64,000 bases of DNA from DTU064 sp045588245 (GTDB taxonomy: Bacteria > Bacillota > Clostridia > Oscillospirales > CAG-272): the NCBI GenBank assembly GCA_045588245.1, contig JAZNDW010000011.1, forward strand, positions 1-64,000, in the 5' to 3' direction. Positions within the stretch are counted from its first letter, which is position 1; every line of letters begins with the position of its first letter. A program made the translations under genes and the position numbers. Positions 51,365 through 59,953 of this stretch are shown one piece after another. The notes beneath the pieces were generated by a model. That model was given only the letters and a program-made list of their open reading frames with translations. It did no database searches and was not told the origin of the DNA.

Positions 51365-51393
51365 TTTACAAATCGACGATGTTTGTATATAAT
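51365..51393 (+). promoter_or_regulatory. cysE operon promoter
   Basis: TTTACA (51365-51370), a 17-base spacer and TATAAT (51388-51393) would start the T-box transcript near 51400. Confidence 0.75.
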
Positions 51394-51399
51394 ATATTG

Positions 51400-51640
51400 A
51401 AAGCATAAAAAACGACTGTGATCGGAAAGAAAACGGAAAACCGTCTTTGCAACAGAGACCGTCCGCATTGGCTGAAACGGATGGGCAAGGCTCCGCATGT
51501 GCGTCCGTGAGTCATGCCGCGCGAAGTAACAGTAGCGCGCACGTTGCCGCTCGTTACGCGGCATTAAGTGACAAATCGGAGTGGAACCGCGGTCTGTAAT
51601 CGCCTCCCGTGAAATATATTTCACGGGAGTTATTTTTTTG
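51400..51640 (+). promoter_or_regulatory. T-box leader (cysteine operon)
   Basis: T-box leaders sense uncharged tRNA and read through a terminator when the cognate amino acid is scarce. The hallmark GGAGTGGAACCGCGG is at 51578-51592. The terminator CTCCCGTGAAA/TTTCACGGGAG (51604-51629) is followed by TTATTTTTTT, and its 5' arm (CTCC) can pair with the GGAG of the T-box to form the antiterminator. A stem ATGCCGCG/CGCGGCAT (51514-51521 with 51557-51564) lies in the middle, and an AGAGA-containing stem I occupies the 5' half. A TGC triplet at 51500-51502 is a candidate Cys specifier. The genes below (cysE, cysS) agree with tRNA(Cys) sensing. Confidence 0.92.
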
Positions 51641-51657
51641 AAAGGCTAAACCAACAA

Positions 51658-52374
51658 ATGAGTAAGATTCAAATATCAATTGCGGCGTGCCTTGCACACG
51701 ACATAAAGCTTGCCGTGCTGCGCGCCGATACAAAAATAAGCGAAATAGCAAGTGAGATCAAAAACGACATCCGTGTGATCCGTGAGCGAGACCCCGCCGC
51801 AAAAAGCGACGTCGAAGCCGCACTGCTCTACCCGGGTATGCACGCGATCTGGGCACATCGCGCCGCTCACGCGCTTTATAAAAAAGAACACTTCACGTCA
51901 GCGCGCGCCGTCAGTCAGGCGGCTAAGCTCCTGACGGGTATTGAGATCCATCCGGGAGCAAAGATAGGACACGGTCTCTTCATTGACCACGGCTCCGCCG
52001 TCGTCATAGGCGAGACTGCCGAGATTGGTGACGATTGCACCATTTATCAGGGGGTCACACTCGGCGGTACGGGCAAGGAAACGGGAAAACGTCACCCAAC
52101 ACTTGGCAACGGCGTTATGGTCGGTGCGGGAGCAAAGGTCCTCGGCGGATTTACGATCGGCGACAACACGAAGATCGCCGCAAACGCCGTCGTTCTCGGA
52201 CCCGTCCCCGAAAACAGCACCGCCGTCGGTATACCGGCGCGTATAGTTAAGCGCAACGGTGCCCGCGTCGATGACCTTGACCAAGTGCACATCCCCGACC
52301 CCGTAGCTCAGGAGCTTTGCGTCATCAAGCATAAGCTTGATCTTTTGGAGCACAAGCTTTCGGATACAGAATAA
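51658..52374 (+). CDS. cysE: Serine O-acetyltransferase
   Basis: CysE makes O-acetylserine, the acceptor for sulfide in cysteine synthesis. The 238-residue protein has the helical N-terminal domain (RVIRERDPAAKSDVEAALLYPG) and a left-handed beta-helix of hexapeptide repeats with the catalytic GHGLFIDHGSAVVIGETA and GVTLGGTGKETGKRHPT. A long, charged C-terminal helix follows. The first 30 residues go beyond shorter CysE forms, so an internal start is possible, but the ATG at 51658 sits directly after the T-box terminator. Confidence 0.96.
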   Translation: MSKIQISIAACLAHDIKLAVLRADTKISEIASEIKNDIRVIRERDPAAKSDVEAALLYPGMHAIWAHRAAHALYKKEHFTSARAVSQAAKLLTGIEIHPGAKIGHGLFIDHGSAVVIGETAEIGDDCTIYQGVTLGGTGKETGKRHPTLGNGVMVGAGAKVLGGFTIGDNTKIAANAVVLGPVPENSTAVGIPARIVKRNGARVDDLDQVHIPDPVAQELCVIKHKLDLLEHKLSDTE

Positions 52375-52396
52375 ATCCGAAGAAAGGACTGTTTAT

Positions 52397-53620
52397 ATGA
52401 TTTGCAAAAGATGCTTCCGCTTGTCGGATGATGACGAACAGTATTGCCCTTATTGCGGCAAATCGTTTACCGACGACAGCGAAATAGACGTCAGCGATAA
52501 AAAAGAAAAAGCCGCAGACGAAAACAAAACCAACACCGAAAAGGAAGAGATCCGTCTTTTCACCGACAGCAATAACGGCGGCGCATACACCTCGCCGCCC
52601 ACCTTCTCCCCGCCGACGTATATACCGCCGAAGGAAGTGCCCGTGCCCCGCTGGATGAAGGTCATCTCCTCAGTCAGCCACGCAGTTCTGTATTTCTTTC
52701 TGTTTATGACGATACAGAGCATCGTTGCAATGGGATTTGCGGGAACCGTCGTTGCCTCCTCCACGGTGCAGTGTATCACCGATTACTGCACCGCAAACGG
52801 CATCGATCTGCAAACGATGTCGTCTGCTGAATATGACGCACTGGTAACAACGCTCACGCCCTACATCGAAGCTGCCGCGATGGCGGCGATCGAAGCCATA
52901 GATTATAATCTGTTGAGTGTCGTCGCATCCGTCGCTACCGTCGCTGCCGTCTTCATCATAGCAAAGATTAAGCACCGTACTTTCCCTGAGCACACGGATC
53001 TGTATTTTTCTCCGCTCAGACGTCTGCGCGTATGGCTCGTCATTCCCGCCGGTATTGCCGTTCAGTTTTTGACTATATTCCTTCTGAACATGATCCCCTT
53101 CCCCGAGGATGTGCTGCAAAGCTATAACGAGCTTTACTCCTTCATCGGCGACAGCCCCCTTTGGCTTGAGATCCTCTCCGTCGTCATCGGTGCCCCCGTC
53201 GTTGAAGAGATCATCTTCCGCGGATGCGTCCATTCGCGTCTGCGCCGCGTCATGAAGCCGCTCACGGCGGTGCTCATCTCCGCTTTCATCTTCGGTGCCG
53301 CGCACGACCACATCATCGCTTTCTCATACGCATTCCCTCTCGGCCTCGTACTTGCGTATCTGTACGAAAAGTATGATTCCGTTGCCATTCCGATCCTTTT
53401 CCACATGGCATTCAACGCCTCAAATTACCTGCCCGTAATGCAAGAGGGCGCATCATCTCTTGAAGTTTTAATCGTGCTTGCGGTATCACTCGTCGTCTTT
53501 GCCGCTGTGGCAACCATCATCGTCACAGACGACGGCTCGCGACGCATCAAAGCCGCACCGCAAAGCAGCACCCCCTCCGAAGACAACGAAAATAACGACA
53601 ATAATAACGAAGGACTGTAA
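52397..53620 (+). CDS. CPBP family intramembrane metalloprotease with zinc ribbon
   Basis: The 407-residue protein starts with a zinc ribbon (MICKRC then CPYCG), a charged linker, and then about eight membrane helices. The CAAX-protease/CPBP motif EEIIFRGCVHSRLRR (near residue 270) and a later FGAAHDH provide the expected Glu and His metal ligands. Relatives process prenylated or peptide substrates in the membrane. The ATG at 52397 has AAAGGA eight bases upstream. It sits between cysE and cysS under T-box control, an odd place for a protease. A link to cysteine supply is not obvious. Confidence 0.85.
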   Translation: MICKRCFRLSDDDEQYCPYCGKSFTDDSEIDVSDKKEKAADENKTNTEKEEIRLFTDSNNGGAYTSPPTFSPPTYIPPKEVPVPRWMKVISSVSHAVLYFFLFMTIQSIVAMGFAGTVVASSTVQCITDYCTANGIDLQTMSSAEYDALVTTLTPYIEAAAMAAIEAIDYNLLSVVASVATVAAVFIIAKIKHRTFPEHTDLYFSPLRRLRVWLVIPAGIAVQFLTIFLLNMIPFPEDVLQSYNELYSFIGDSPLWLEILSVVIGAPVVEEIIFRGCVHSRLRRVMKPLTAVLISAFIFGAAHDHIIAFSYAFPLGLVLAYLYEKYDSVAIPILFHMAFNASNYLPVMQEGASSLEVLIVLAVSLVVFAAVATIIVTDDGSRRIKAAPQSSTPSEDNENNDNNNEGL

Positions 53621-53625
53621 AAACT

Positions 53626-55047
53626 ATGCTTTATTTATATAACTCCGCCTCACACGAAAAAGAGGCTTTCACTCCTCACACTCCCGGCAAGGTCAGCATG
53701 TATACGTGTGGCCCGACCGTATATCATTTCGCTCATATAGGAAATCTCCGAACCTACATCATGGAGGACGTACTCGACAAGTACCTCCGCTATTCCGGCT
53801 ATGACGTAAAGCGTGTTATGAACATCACCGACGTCGGTCATCTTTCAAGCGACGCCGACGAGGGTGAGGACAAGATGCTCAAGGGCGCTCGCCGCGAGAA
53901 TAAGACCGTTCTTGAGATCGCAAAATTCTACACCGACGCGTTTCGCGCCGACTGCAAAAAGCTCAACATCCGCTGGCCCGACATCACCGAGCCCGCAACG
54001 CGCTGCATCGGTGACTACATCAAGATGATCAAAAAGCTCATCGACACCGAGTACGCCTACATCTCCGACGGAAACGTCTACTTTGACACCTCCAAGCTCG
54101 ACGAGTATTACGTTTTCAATAAGCAAAACGAGGAAGATCTTGCCGTCGGAGTCCGCGAGGGCGTTGAAGAGGACAAAGCAAAGCGCAATAAGTGTGACTT
54201 CGTTTTATGGTTCACAAAGAGCAAATTCGAAGATCAGGAGCTCAAATGGAACAGCCCGTGGGGACTTGGTTATCCCGGCTGGCACATCGAATGCTCCGCC
54301 ATCAGTATCAAGCACTTGGGCGAGCATCTCGACATTCATTGCGGCGGCATCGACAACGCATTTCCCCACCACACAAACGAGATCGCGCAGTCCGAGGCTT
54401 ACCTTGGACACAAATGGTGCAACTATTGGGTGCACGTACTCCACCTGAACACGTCAAGCGGAAAGATGAGCAAGTCCGCGGGCGAATTTCTCACCGTATC
54501 TCTGCTTGAAGAAAAGGGCTACGCCCCTGTTGCGTACCGCTTCTTCTGCCTGCAGTCGCATTACCGCAAGTCACTCGTCTATTCCTGGGAGGGACTCAAC
54601 AATGCCGCCGGCGCGTATAATAAGCTTATCGCAAGGATCGCCTCCCTCAAGGAAGGCGGCAACGTAGATCCCACCGCATTTGACGAATACAAGGCTCGCT
54701 TCACCGAAGCGCTCGACAACGACCTCAACACCTCTCTTGCCGTCACCGCCGTATACGACGTTCTGAAAGCTCCCATTTCCGACGCAACGAAGCTCTCACT
54801 GCTTTCCGACTATGACCGTGTGCTCTCGCTCGATCTGCTCGAAAACGCAAAGGCACAGCGCGAACGCGATGAAATGTCGGCTCAGGCGCAAAACGGCGAT
54901 CCCGAGATCCTTGCCGCAATCGCCGCACGTGCCGAAGCAAAACGTAACAAAAATTATGCAGAAGCCGACCGCATCCGCGCCGAGCTTGCCTCTCGTGGCA
55001 TCACGCTGATCGATACACCGAACGGCACAACGTATAAAATAAACTGA
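53626..55047 (+). CDS. cysS: Cysteinyl-tRNA synthetase
   Basis: CysS charges tRNA(Cys). The 473-residue class I enzyme has the zinc-binding Cys in YTCGPTVY, the HIGH-type motif FAHIGNLRTY, the second zinc ligands in GYPGWHIECSA and HCGGIDNAFPHHTNE, and the KMSKS loop in SGKMSKSAGEF. The C-terminal helical domain ends at DRIRAELASRGITLIDTPNGT, which is typical. It lies five bases after the CPBP gene and is read from the T-box promoter. Confidence 0.98.
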   Translation: MLYLYNSASHEKEAFTPHTPGKVSMYTCGPTVYHFAHIGNLRTYIMEDVLDKYLRYSGYDVKRVMNITDVGHLSSDADEGEDKMLKGARRENKTVLEIAKFYTDAFRADCKKLNIRWPDITEPATRCIGDYIKMIKKLIDTEYAYISDGNVYFDTSKLDEYYVFNKQNEEDLAVGVREGVEEDKAKRNKCDFVLWFTKSKFEDQELKWNSPWGLGYPGWHIECSAISIKHLGEHLDIHCGGIDNAFPHHTNEIAQSEAYLGHKWCNYWVHVLHLNTSSGKMSKSAGEFLTVSLLEEKGYAPVAYRFFCLQSHYRKSLVYSWEGLNNAAGAYNKLIARIASLKEGGNVDPTAFDEYKARFTEALDNDLNTSLAVTAVYDVLKAPISDATKLSLLSDYDRVLSLDLLENAKAQRERDEMSAQAQNGDPEILAAIAARAEAKRNKNYAEADRIRAELASRGITLIDTPNGTTYKIN

Positions 55048-55049
55048 AG

Positions 55050-56240
55050 ATGAGCAGTCCAAACGCAAAGAAATCAAAGAAATATAAGCGTCCGGCGGCG
55101 TGGCTGTATTATCCTGCACTATTCATCGTTTCTATATGGTTCAGACTCCGCTACGGCGTAAAGGTTGACAAAAATATACCTAAGATCGAAGGTCCCGCGC
55201 TCGTTTTGTCAAACCATCTGTCCGATCGCGACCATTTTCTGACGGCGATGGCGCTGTGGCCCTGCCGTCCGACGTTCGTACTGTCCGCGCATTTCATGAT
55301 GAAGCGTCTGCTGCGTCCCATCCTTCGTCTCCTCAACGTAATAACGAAGCGAATGTTTGACGCAGACCCCGGAACTGTACTCAACATCATGCGCGCCGCA
55401 CGTGCAGGCAACGTCATCGTCCTCTTCCCCGAGGGCAGACTCACCTGGTACGCACACTCAATGCGCGTCACCGAGGGCACGGCGGACCTCATCAAAAAGC
55501 TGAAGATCAACGTATATCAACTGACGCCCGCAGGCGCCGCATTGACGTTCCCGAAATGGTCATTGAAGCCTCGACGCGGCAAAATTACGGTCACAGGACG
55601 GCTTTTATTCTCTGCGGACGAGATCCCCTCGCTCACAAAGGATGACATTTTCATGCGCATGGCGGAAGCCTTCCGCCACGACGATGAAGCCGCCTGTCGC
55701 GGCATCCGCTACCGAACGCACAACACGACTGACGGACTTGACGGAATCCTTTATAAATGTCCCGTGTGTGGCGGTGAATGGTCGCTCACGGCAAAAAAAT
55801 GCCACCTCAAATGCACCTGCGGACTTGATGCCGTGCTCCGCGACGATTACACATTTGATGGCGGTCCATTCCGCTCCGTCAACGAATGGTACGAATGGCA
55901 ATACGGCGAGCTGGACGCAAATATTCCGCTTGAGAGTGAGGTTTCCGTTTCATCCACCGATGATGACGGCATCATGACTACGAACGCAGGACGCGGAAAA
56001 TGCCGCCTTGACCGCGATTTTTTCTCCTTTGACGGCGAACTGTTCGGCGAGCCTACGTCTTTCTCCGTTCCGACGTCGGAAATCCCCGCCGTTCCGATAA
56101 CGGTTTCAAACCGTTTCGACGTTTATCACGATAAACGTCTATATAATTTCTCGATTCGTCCCGATCCGCGTCACACCGTAAAGTGGGCGATCTACTTCGA
56201 CCGCCTCACCGACGAGCGCATAGGAATGAGAGGAAAATAA
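55050..56240 (+). CDS. PlsC-like 1-acylglycerol-3-phosphate acyltransferase with zinc ribbon
   Basis: The first half is a phospholipid acyltransferase: the HX4D motif in SNHLSDRDHF (His56, Asp61), a membrane-associated stretch, and the FPEGRLT motif (about 126-132). Typical PlsC ends near residue 240. Here a four-Cys zinc ribbon follows (CPVCGGEWSL then KCHLKCTCG, about 237-258), then about 140 residues of unknown fold. The fused tail is unusual. The start lies three bases after the cysS stop. Lysophosphatidate acylation is the likely reaction; the tail may confer partner or substrate choice. Confidence 0.82.
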   Translation: MSSPNAKKSKKYKRPAAWLYYPALFIVSIWFRLRYGVKVDKNIPKIEGPALVLSNHLSDRDHFLTAMALWPCRPTFVLSAHFMMKRLLRPILRLLNVITKRMFDADPGTVLNIMRAARAGNVIVLFPEGRLTWYAHSMRVTEGTADLIKKLKINVYQLTPAGAALTFPKWSLKPRRGKITVTGRLLFSADEIPSLTKDDIFMRMAEAFRHDDEAACRGIRYRTHNTTDGLDGILYKCPVCGGEWSLTAKKCHLKCTCGLDAVLRDDYTFDGGPFRSVNEWYEWQYGELDANIPLESEVSVSSTDDDGIMTTNAGRGKCRLDRDFFSFDGELFGEPTSFSVPTSEIPAVPITVSNRFDVYHDKRLYNFSIRPDPRHTVKWAIYFDRLTDERIGMRGK

Positions 56241-56254
56241 GACTTCAAATTAAC

Positions 56255-56283
56255 AAAAAAACCGCGCCGTGGCGCGGTTTTTT
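56255..56283. terminator. Bidirectional terminator after the cysE operon
   Basis: AAAAAACCGCGCC pairs with GGCGCGGTTTTTT with a very short loop. It also serves the convergent zinc-ribbon gene. Confidence 0.85.
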
Positions 56284-56569
56284 ACGTTATTATTGTTTCA
56301 AACCATTCTTTATGCATAGCTTCAAGAAACTCCGGCGTTATCCGATGTCCCGATTTTTCGCCGATAACCGAATCGACACCGCAATACGGGCAAATCGCCG
56401 TTCCCCGTCTGTCGGCAGGATTGTCGTGGGTCAGCCATCGCTCAATTTCGCTTGAGTCAAAGATTTTTTTGCAGTAAAAGCATCCGCATTTTTGCGGAAC
56501 CTCGAGCTCCGGCTTGTGATTTTTACACTCGTCATGCGCCCTTATCAGGTATTCTTTATCCGTCTTCAT
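56282..56569 (-). CDS. Conserved small zinc-ribbon cytoplasmic protein
   Basis: The 95-residue soluble protein has two metal knuckles, CGCFYCKKIFDSSEIERW and CPYCGVDSVIGE. Together they form a zinc ribbon of a small protein family found across bacteria, of unknown function. The ATG at 56569 has GGAGG five bases upstream; the longer frame is not supported. Two strong hairpins lie just upstream. It is not clearly in an operon. Confidence 0.75.
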   Translation of the reverse strand: MKTDKEYLIRAHDECKNHKPELEVPQKCGCFYCKKIFDSSEIERWLTHDNPADRRGTAICPYCGVDSVIGEKSGHRITPEFLEAMHKEWFETIIT

Positions 56570-56613
56570 AATGACCTCCGTCCCGCCTCCAAAGGCGGCA
56601 AAAATATCTATCG

Positions 56614-56655
56614 AAATCCTCGCATAACGGGTTAGGTCCCGTTTTGCGAGGATTT
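56614..56655. repeat. Long hairpin upstream of the zinc-ribbon gene
   Basis: AAATCCTCGCA, one mismatch and AACGGG pair with CCCGTT and TGCGAGGATTT around a 6-base loop, giving 17 bp. On the plus strand it is followed by TT; on the minus strand it would lie in the leader of the zinc-ribbon gene. A smaller stem CCGCC/GGCGG sits at 56584-56597. It may be an attenuator or terminator; no gene ends just before it on the plus strand. Confidence 0.55.
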
Positions 56656-56742
56656 TTGGCGTGAAACGGTGCACTTTCAGCATAGAATAGCAATGCTTTC
56701 ACGATGCCTCAAAAAAAACAATGCATAAGATTTTTGTGAATT

Positions 56743-58164
56743 TTACTTATCGAATGTGAATCTGTCAAATCTTGCAAGCATACCGTCAGTGTCACTCAAA
56801 AATTCAAAATAAACGGCGTGTTTGCCCGTCACAGACACCGTCAGCTCCGCCGTCGCCACAGCTTCGCCTGCAGCAAGCGCAAGCGTCGCAATAACATCGC
56901 CGCCGCGGTCACCGATTCGCACATTGACTGTGACATCCGCCGTCGTCTCCGCCTCGACCGTCACCGTTTTGGGCGGCTCGACACCGAAATTGAGATATCT
57001 GAAACCTACGACACCGCCGCTCGGTATGCCTGCGACCGGCGCTGTAACAGATTCGGTTTTTTCGTAAACGGGCATTATGTACGCGCCCTTCGCGCGCGAA
57101 ATATGACACGTATAACCGCTAGAAATGATCTTATATGCATCAAGTCCGTTTGTGTGTGCGCCCTGCGACGTCATTTCCACAATTCCCGACGACACGGGCT
57201 CTCCGTTTTCGTACGTAACTTTGCCGATGTAGGGTTTACCGTCGCGCCCGAACGCTACCTCTATCGGCTCAAGCATTGCCTGACGCGAAAATTCGTCGCG
57301 TCCCGTCTGACGGTGATAGAAAATGTACCACTGTCCAAGAACGCAAACGATGCTGCCGTGATTGTTCCCCCAACGGAACGTCGCTTCGTGTCCGTCCCCC
57401 GTCTTTATGATCTCGCCTGCGTTCAGGCTTATGTCTCCTCCCCAAACGTAGCCGTCGAGCGGTGAGTTGCTGTACTGATACGATAAAAATCCGCTGCACG
57501 GACCTGTGATTCCGTATTCGGGAAGATAACCTTCGTACCGTTTTGAATAAATGTAAACGTATTTGTCACCCACTTTACGCGGTGAGGAGGCTTCAAAAAA
57601 CGCATCTTCCGGAACGTACGGCAGGTTTCCGTTCCGCCACGGCGCATCACAGGATCCGATCGGCTGGGCACGGAACGTGCCCTCCTTGATCGTTGCCATG
57701 TCATCATTCAGCTCCGCTGCGTAAGCGGCACAGAAGCCCCAGAATGCGTAAACTCTGCCGTCATCATCGACGAGCACTCCGGGATCAAATCCGAGATCTG
57801 TTTTGATCGGACCGGTGAAAGGTCCCCACGGAGTTTCACTTTTCGCAACCATGATACGCGAGCCTCTCGCTTCCGCCGCATACATATAATAAACGCCATC
57901 GCGAAAAACGACATCCGGAGCGAACAGTATGCTGCCGTCAGTCGCACGGTAGCAGGTACCGTGACATTTCCAAGCGGTTAAATCGTCAACAGGAGCACTC
58001 CAGACGACGTAGTCGTCGCCGCAATACTCCGTCCTCGCCGTGTCGTGTGAGCCGTAAACGTACAGCCTCGTTTCACCGTTATACGTAAAAACTCGCGGCT
58101 CACCGTCCGGCACATGCTCCCACAGCGGCATATACGGATTCGCACCTTTGATAAACTCTTTCAT
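56743..58164 (-). CDS. GH43-like glycoside hydrolase
   Basis: The 473-residue protein lacks a signal peptide. The five-bladed beta-propeller of the GH43 family is suggested by ANPYMPLWEHVPDGEPRVF at the start, FDPGVLVDDDGRVYAFWG with its Asp, and FFEASSPRKVGDKYVYIYS with the general acid Glu. The last 130 residues look like a CBM6/beta-sandwich module. The activity is probably arabinosidase or xylosidase; the exact substrate is unknown. It has its own consensus promoter and stands alone between the zinc-ribbon gene and the opp operon. Confidence 0.82.
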   Translation of the reverse strand: MKEFIKGANPYMPLWEHVPDGEPRVFTYNGETRLYVYGSHDTARTEYCGDDYVVWSAPVDDLTAWKCHGTCYRATDGSILFAPDVVFRDGVYYMYAAEARGSRIMVAKSETPWGPFTGPIKTDLGFDPGVLVDDDGRVYAFWGFCAAYAAELNDDMATIKEGTFRAQPIGSCDAPWRNGNLPYVPEDAFFEASSPRKVGDKYVYIYSKRYEGYLPEYGITGPCSGFLSYQYSNSPLDGYVWGGDISLNAGEIIKTGDGHEATFRWGNNHGSIVCVLGQWYIFYHRQTGRDEFSRQAMLEPIEVAFGRDGKPYIGKVTYENGEPVSSGIVEMTSQGAHTNGLDAYKIISSGYTCHISRAKGAYIMPVYEKTESVTAPVAGIPSGGVVGFRYLNFGVEPPKTVTVEAETTADVTVNVRIGDRGGDVIATLALAAGEAVATAELTVSVTGKHAVYFEFLSDTDGMLARFDRFTFDK

Positions 58165-58196
58165 GCTTCAGTCCCCCATTATCCGTCTTTGATTTA

Positions 58197-58226
58197 AGTA
58201 TATCACCAAAAAAACCACAATGTCAA
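58197..58226 (-). promoter_or_regulatory. GH43 gene promoter
   Basis: TTGACA (58226..58221), an 18-base spacer and TATACT (58202..58197) lie about 30 bases before the start codon. Confidence 0.7.
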
Positions 58227-58253
58227 TAATTGCAACCGATACCGACTCAATAA

Positions 58254-58283
58254 TAAAGCCGCATCAGCTGATGCGGCTTTTAT
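58254..58283 (-). terminator. opp operon terminator
   Basis: An almost perfect palindrome, AAAGCCGCATCAG/CTGATGCGGCTTT, lies directly after the last stop of the operon, with TATTATTG on the minus strand. Confidence 0.75.
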
Positions 58284-58700
58284 TTAGTATACCTGATAAA
58301 ACAGAATCACAAATACGATCGCTACTGCCGTGAAAGCACCGCCAACAGCGAATATAAATCCATATCCTGTTGCTTTGTTGGCACGTTTTCTTTCAATGTA
58401 GTCACTGTATTTTTCAAATCTTTCCTCACGCCAACGGCCGATCGGCAGCAAACGCTTGAAAACGCCGCCAACAAGGAAAGAAACTCCGTCCATTGCGCCT
58501 TCGTTTGAAAGGAATACAAGCGCACCGAGCAATATCAGAATAATACCCGGAATGGCAAACGCATCTGCCAGGATCTTATAGCGCTCGGCGTCCGTAGCCG
58601 CCGCACCGTATTCATAATTCGTTATAACGCAATATGACATAAACCCGCCGATGGCGGTTGCTATTGCGCATTTCAAAATGATCGGCGCAAACTTTTTCAC
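58284..58700 (-). CDS. DUF3899-like membrane protein
   Basis: The 138-residue protein has three to four membrane helices (about 6-26, 46-64 and 110-135) and a charged cytoplasmic loop. The layout matches DUF3899, which is found at the end of opp-type operons. The start is a GTG overlapping the oppF stop (GTGA), so translation is coupled. Function is unknown; association with the peptide transporter is inferred from linkage. Confidence 0.65.
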   Translation of the reverse strand: MKKFAPIILKCAIATAIGGFMSYCVITNYEYGAAATDAERYKILADAFAIPGIILILLGALVFLSNEGAMDGVSFLVGGVFKRLLPIGRWREERFEKYSDYIERKRANKATGYGFIFAVGGAFTAVAIVFVILFYQVY

Positions 58701-59953
58701 AGTCCGAACTCCTGCTTATATGCGGCTTCCTCGGCATCGTTACAGTAAACGAAGTGACCGGGAATGATCTCACGCATCGTAGGCTTATCTACGCTGTAAT
58801 CATGAGATTTAAGCGGATTATAAATAATTCTCGTGCGATTCTTTTCCGAATGAGGATCAGGTAACGGAATCGCAGAAAGAAGCGAACGTGTGTAGGGGTG
58901 CATCGGATGCGCGAAAAGCTCATCCGACGTTGCAAGCTCAACCATCTTACCGTAGTACATAACGCCGATTCTGTCGGAGAAGTACTTAACGACGGAAAGG
59001 TCGTGTGCGATAAAGAGGATCGTCAGGCTCAGCTTGTCACGCAGATCGTTCAGAAGGTTGATGATCTGCGCCTGAATGGAAACGTCGAGCGCTGAGATAG
59101 GTTCATCCGCGATCAGAAGGTCGGGACGCATGATAACGGAGCGTGCGATACCGATACGCTGACGCTGACCGCCCGAAAACTCGTGCGGATAGCGGCCTGC
59201 GTGCTCGCGGACGAGTCCGACAAGCTCAAGGATCTCGTAAACCTTTTCGTCAATGTATTTTTGGTCTTTAATGCCGTTGATAACAAGACCTTCGGCAATG
59301 ATCTCACGAACCGTCATTCGGGGATTCAAAGATGCGATCGGATCCTGGAAGATCATCTGGATCTTCGTGATAAGCTTCGTGTTCTTCGCGACGCGAAGAT
59401 CATTTTTGTACTTGCGCTTCAGTTCCGCCGTTTTCTCGGGGTCACCTTCGGCTTTCTTAAGCTCTGCCTCGTATTCATTGTTGATCCGGGCGATGAGAGT
59501 CTTGGAATACTCTCTGTCCGAATACTTGTGGTCGAAGTTCGCCGATTTGATAGCCTTACGGTTTTCTTCGATCTTCGCCTTCATTTCGGCTTCCGCCTCA
59601 GCGATAGCCGCACGGCAGGCATCCGTCTTTGAGGGATCCGCCTTCATCTCGTTTTTAAGAGCTTCGATCTTCTTTTTTGCATCCTTTTTAGCTTCGGAAA
59701 TAGCGTTCAGATAAGAACGGATTCCCGCGCAGATGCGCTGACCTTTGAAATAGATGCTGCCGGAGGTAATATCGTAGATCTTAATGATCGAACGGCCCGT
59801 TGTCGTTTTACCGCATCCGGACTCGCCGACGAGACCGAAAACTTCGCCTTTTTTGATCTCAAAACTTACGTCGTCAACGGCTTTGTTCGTTTTGAAGTAC
59901 TGACAGAGATTTTCAACTCTCAACAGAACTTCACCGTTTTTGATGTTGTCCAT
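58697..59953 (-). CDS. oppF: Oligopeptide ABC transporter ATP-binding protein OppF with insertion
   Basis: This is an ATPase of a peptide importer. It has Walker A GESGCGKT (43-50), the Q-loop in MIFQDPIASLNP (Gln about 203), the signature FSGGQRQRIG, Walker B LLIADEPISALD and the switch His in LFIAHDLSVV. A charged, coiled-coil-like insertion of about 110-120 residues (about 73-195, rich in Lys, Glu and Ala) separates Walker A from the Q-loop; typical OppF lacks it. The C-terminal oligopeptide-binding tail with its Cys is present. The start overlaps the oppD stop. Confidence 0.93.
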   Translation of the reverse strand: MDNIKNGEVLLRVENLCQYFKTNKAVDDVSFEIKKGEVFGLVGESGCGKTTTGRSIIKIYDITSGSIYFKGQRICAGIRSYLNAISEAKKDAKKKIEALKNEMKADPSKTDACRAAIAEAEAEMKAKIEENRKAIKSANFDHKYSDREYSKTLIARINNEYEAELKKAEGDPEKTAELKRKYKNDLRVAKNTKLITKIQMIFQDPIASLNPRMTVREIIAEGLVINGIKDQKYIDEKVYEILELVGLVREHAGRYPHEFSGGQRQRIGIARSVIMRPDLLIADEPISALDVSIQAQIINLLNDLRDKLSLTILFIAHDLSVVKYFSDRIGVMYYGKMVELATSDELFAHPMHPYTRSLLSAIPLPDPHSEKNRTRIIYNPLKSHDYSVDKPTMREIIPGHFVYCNDAEEAAYKQEFGL

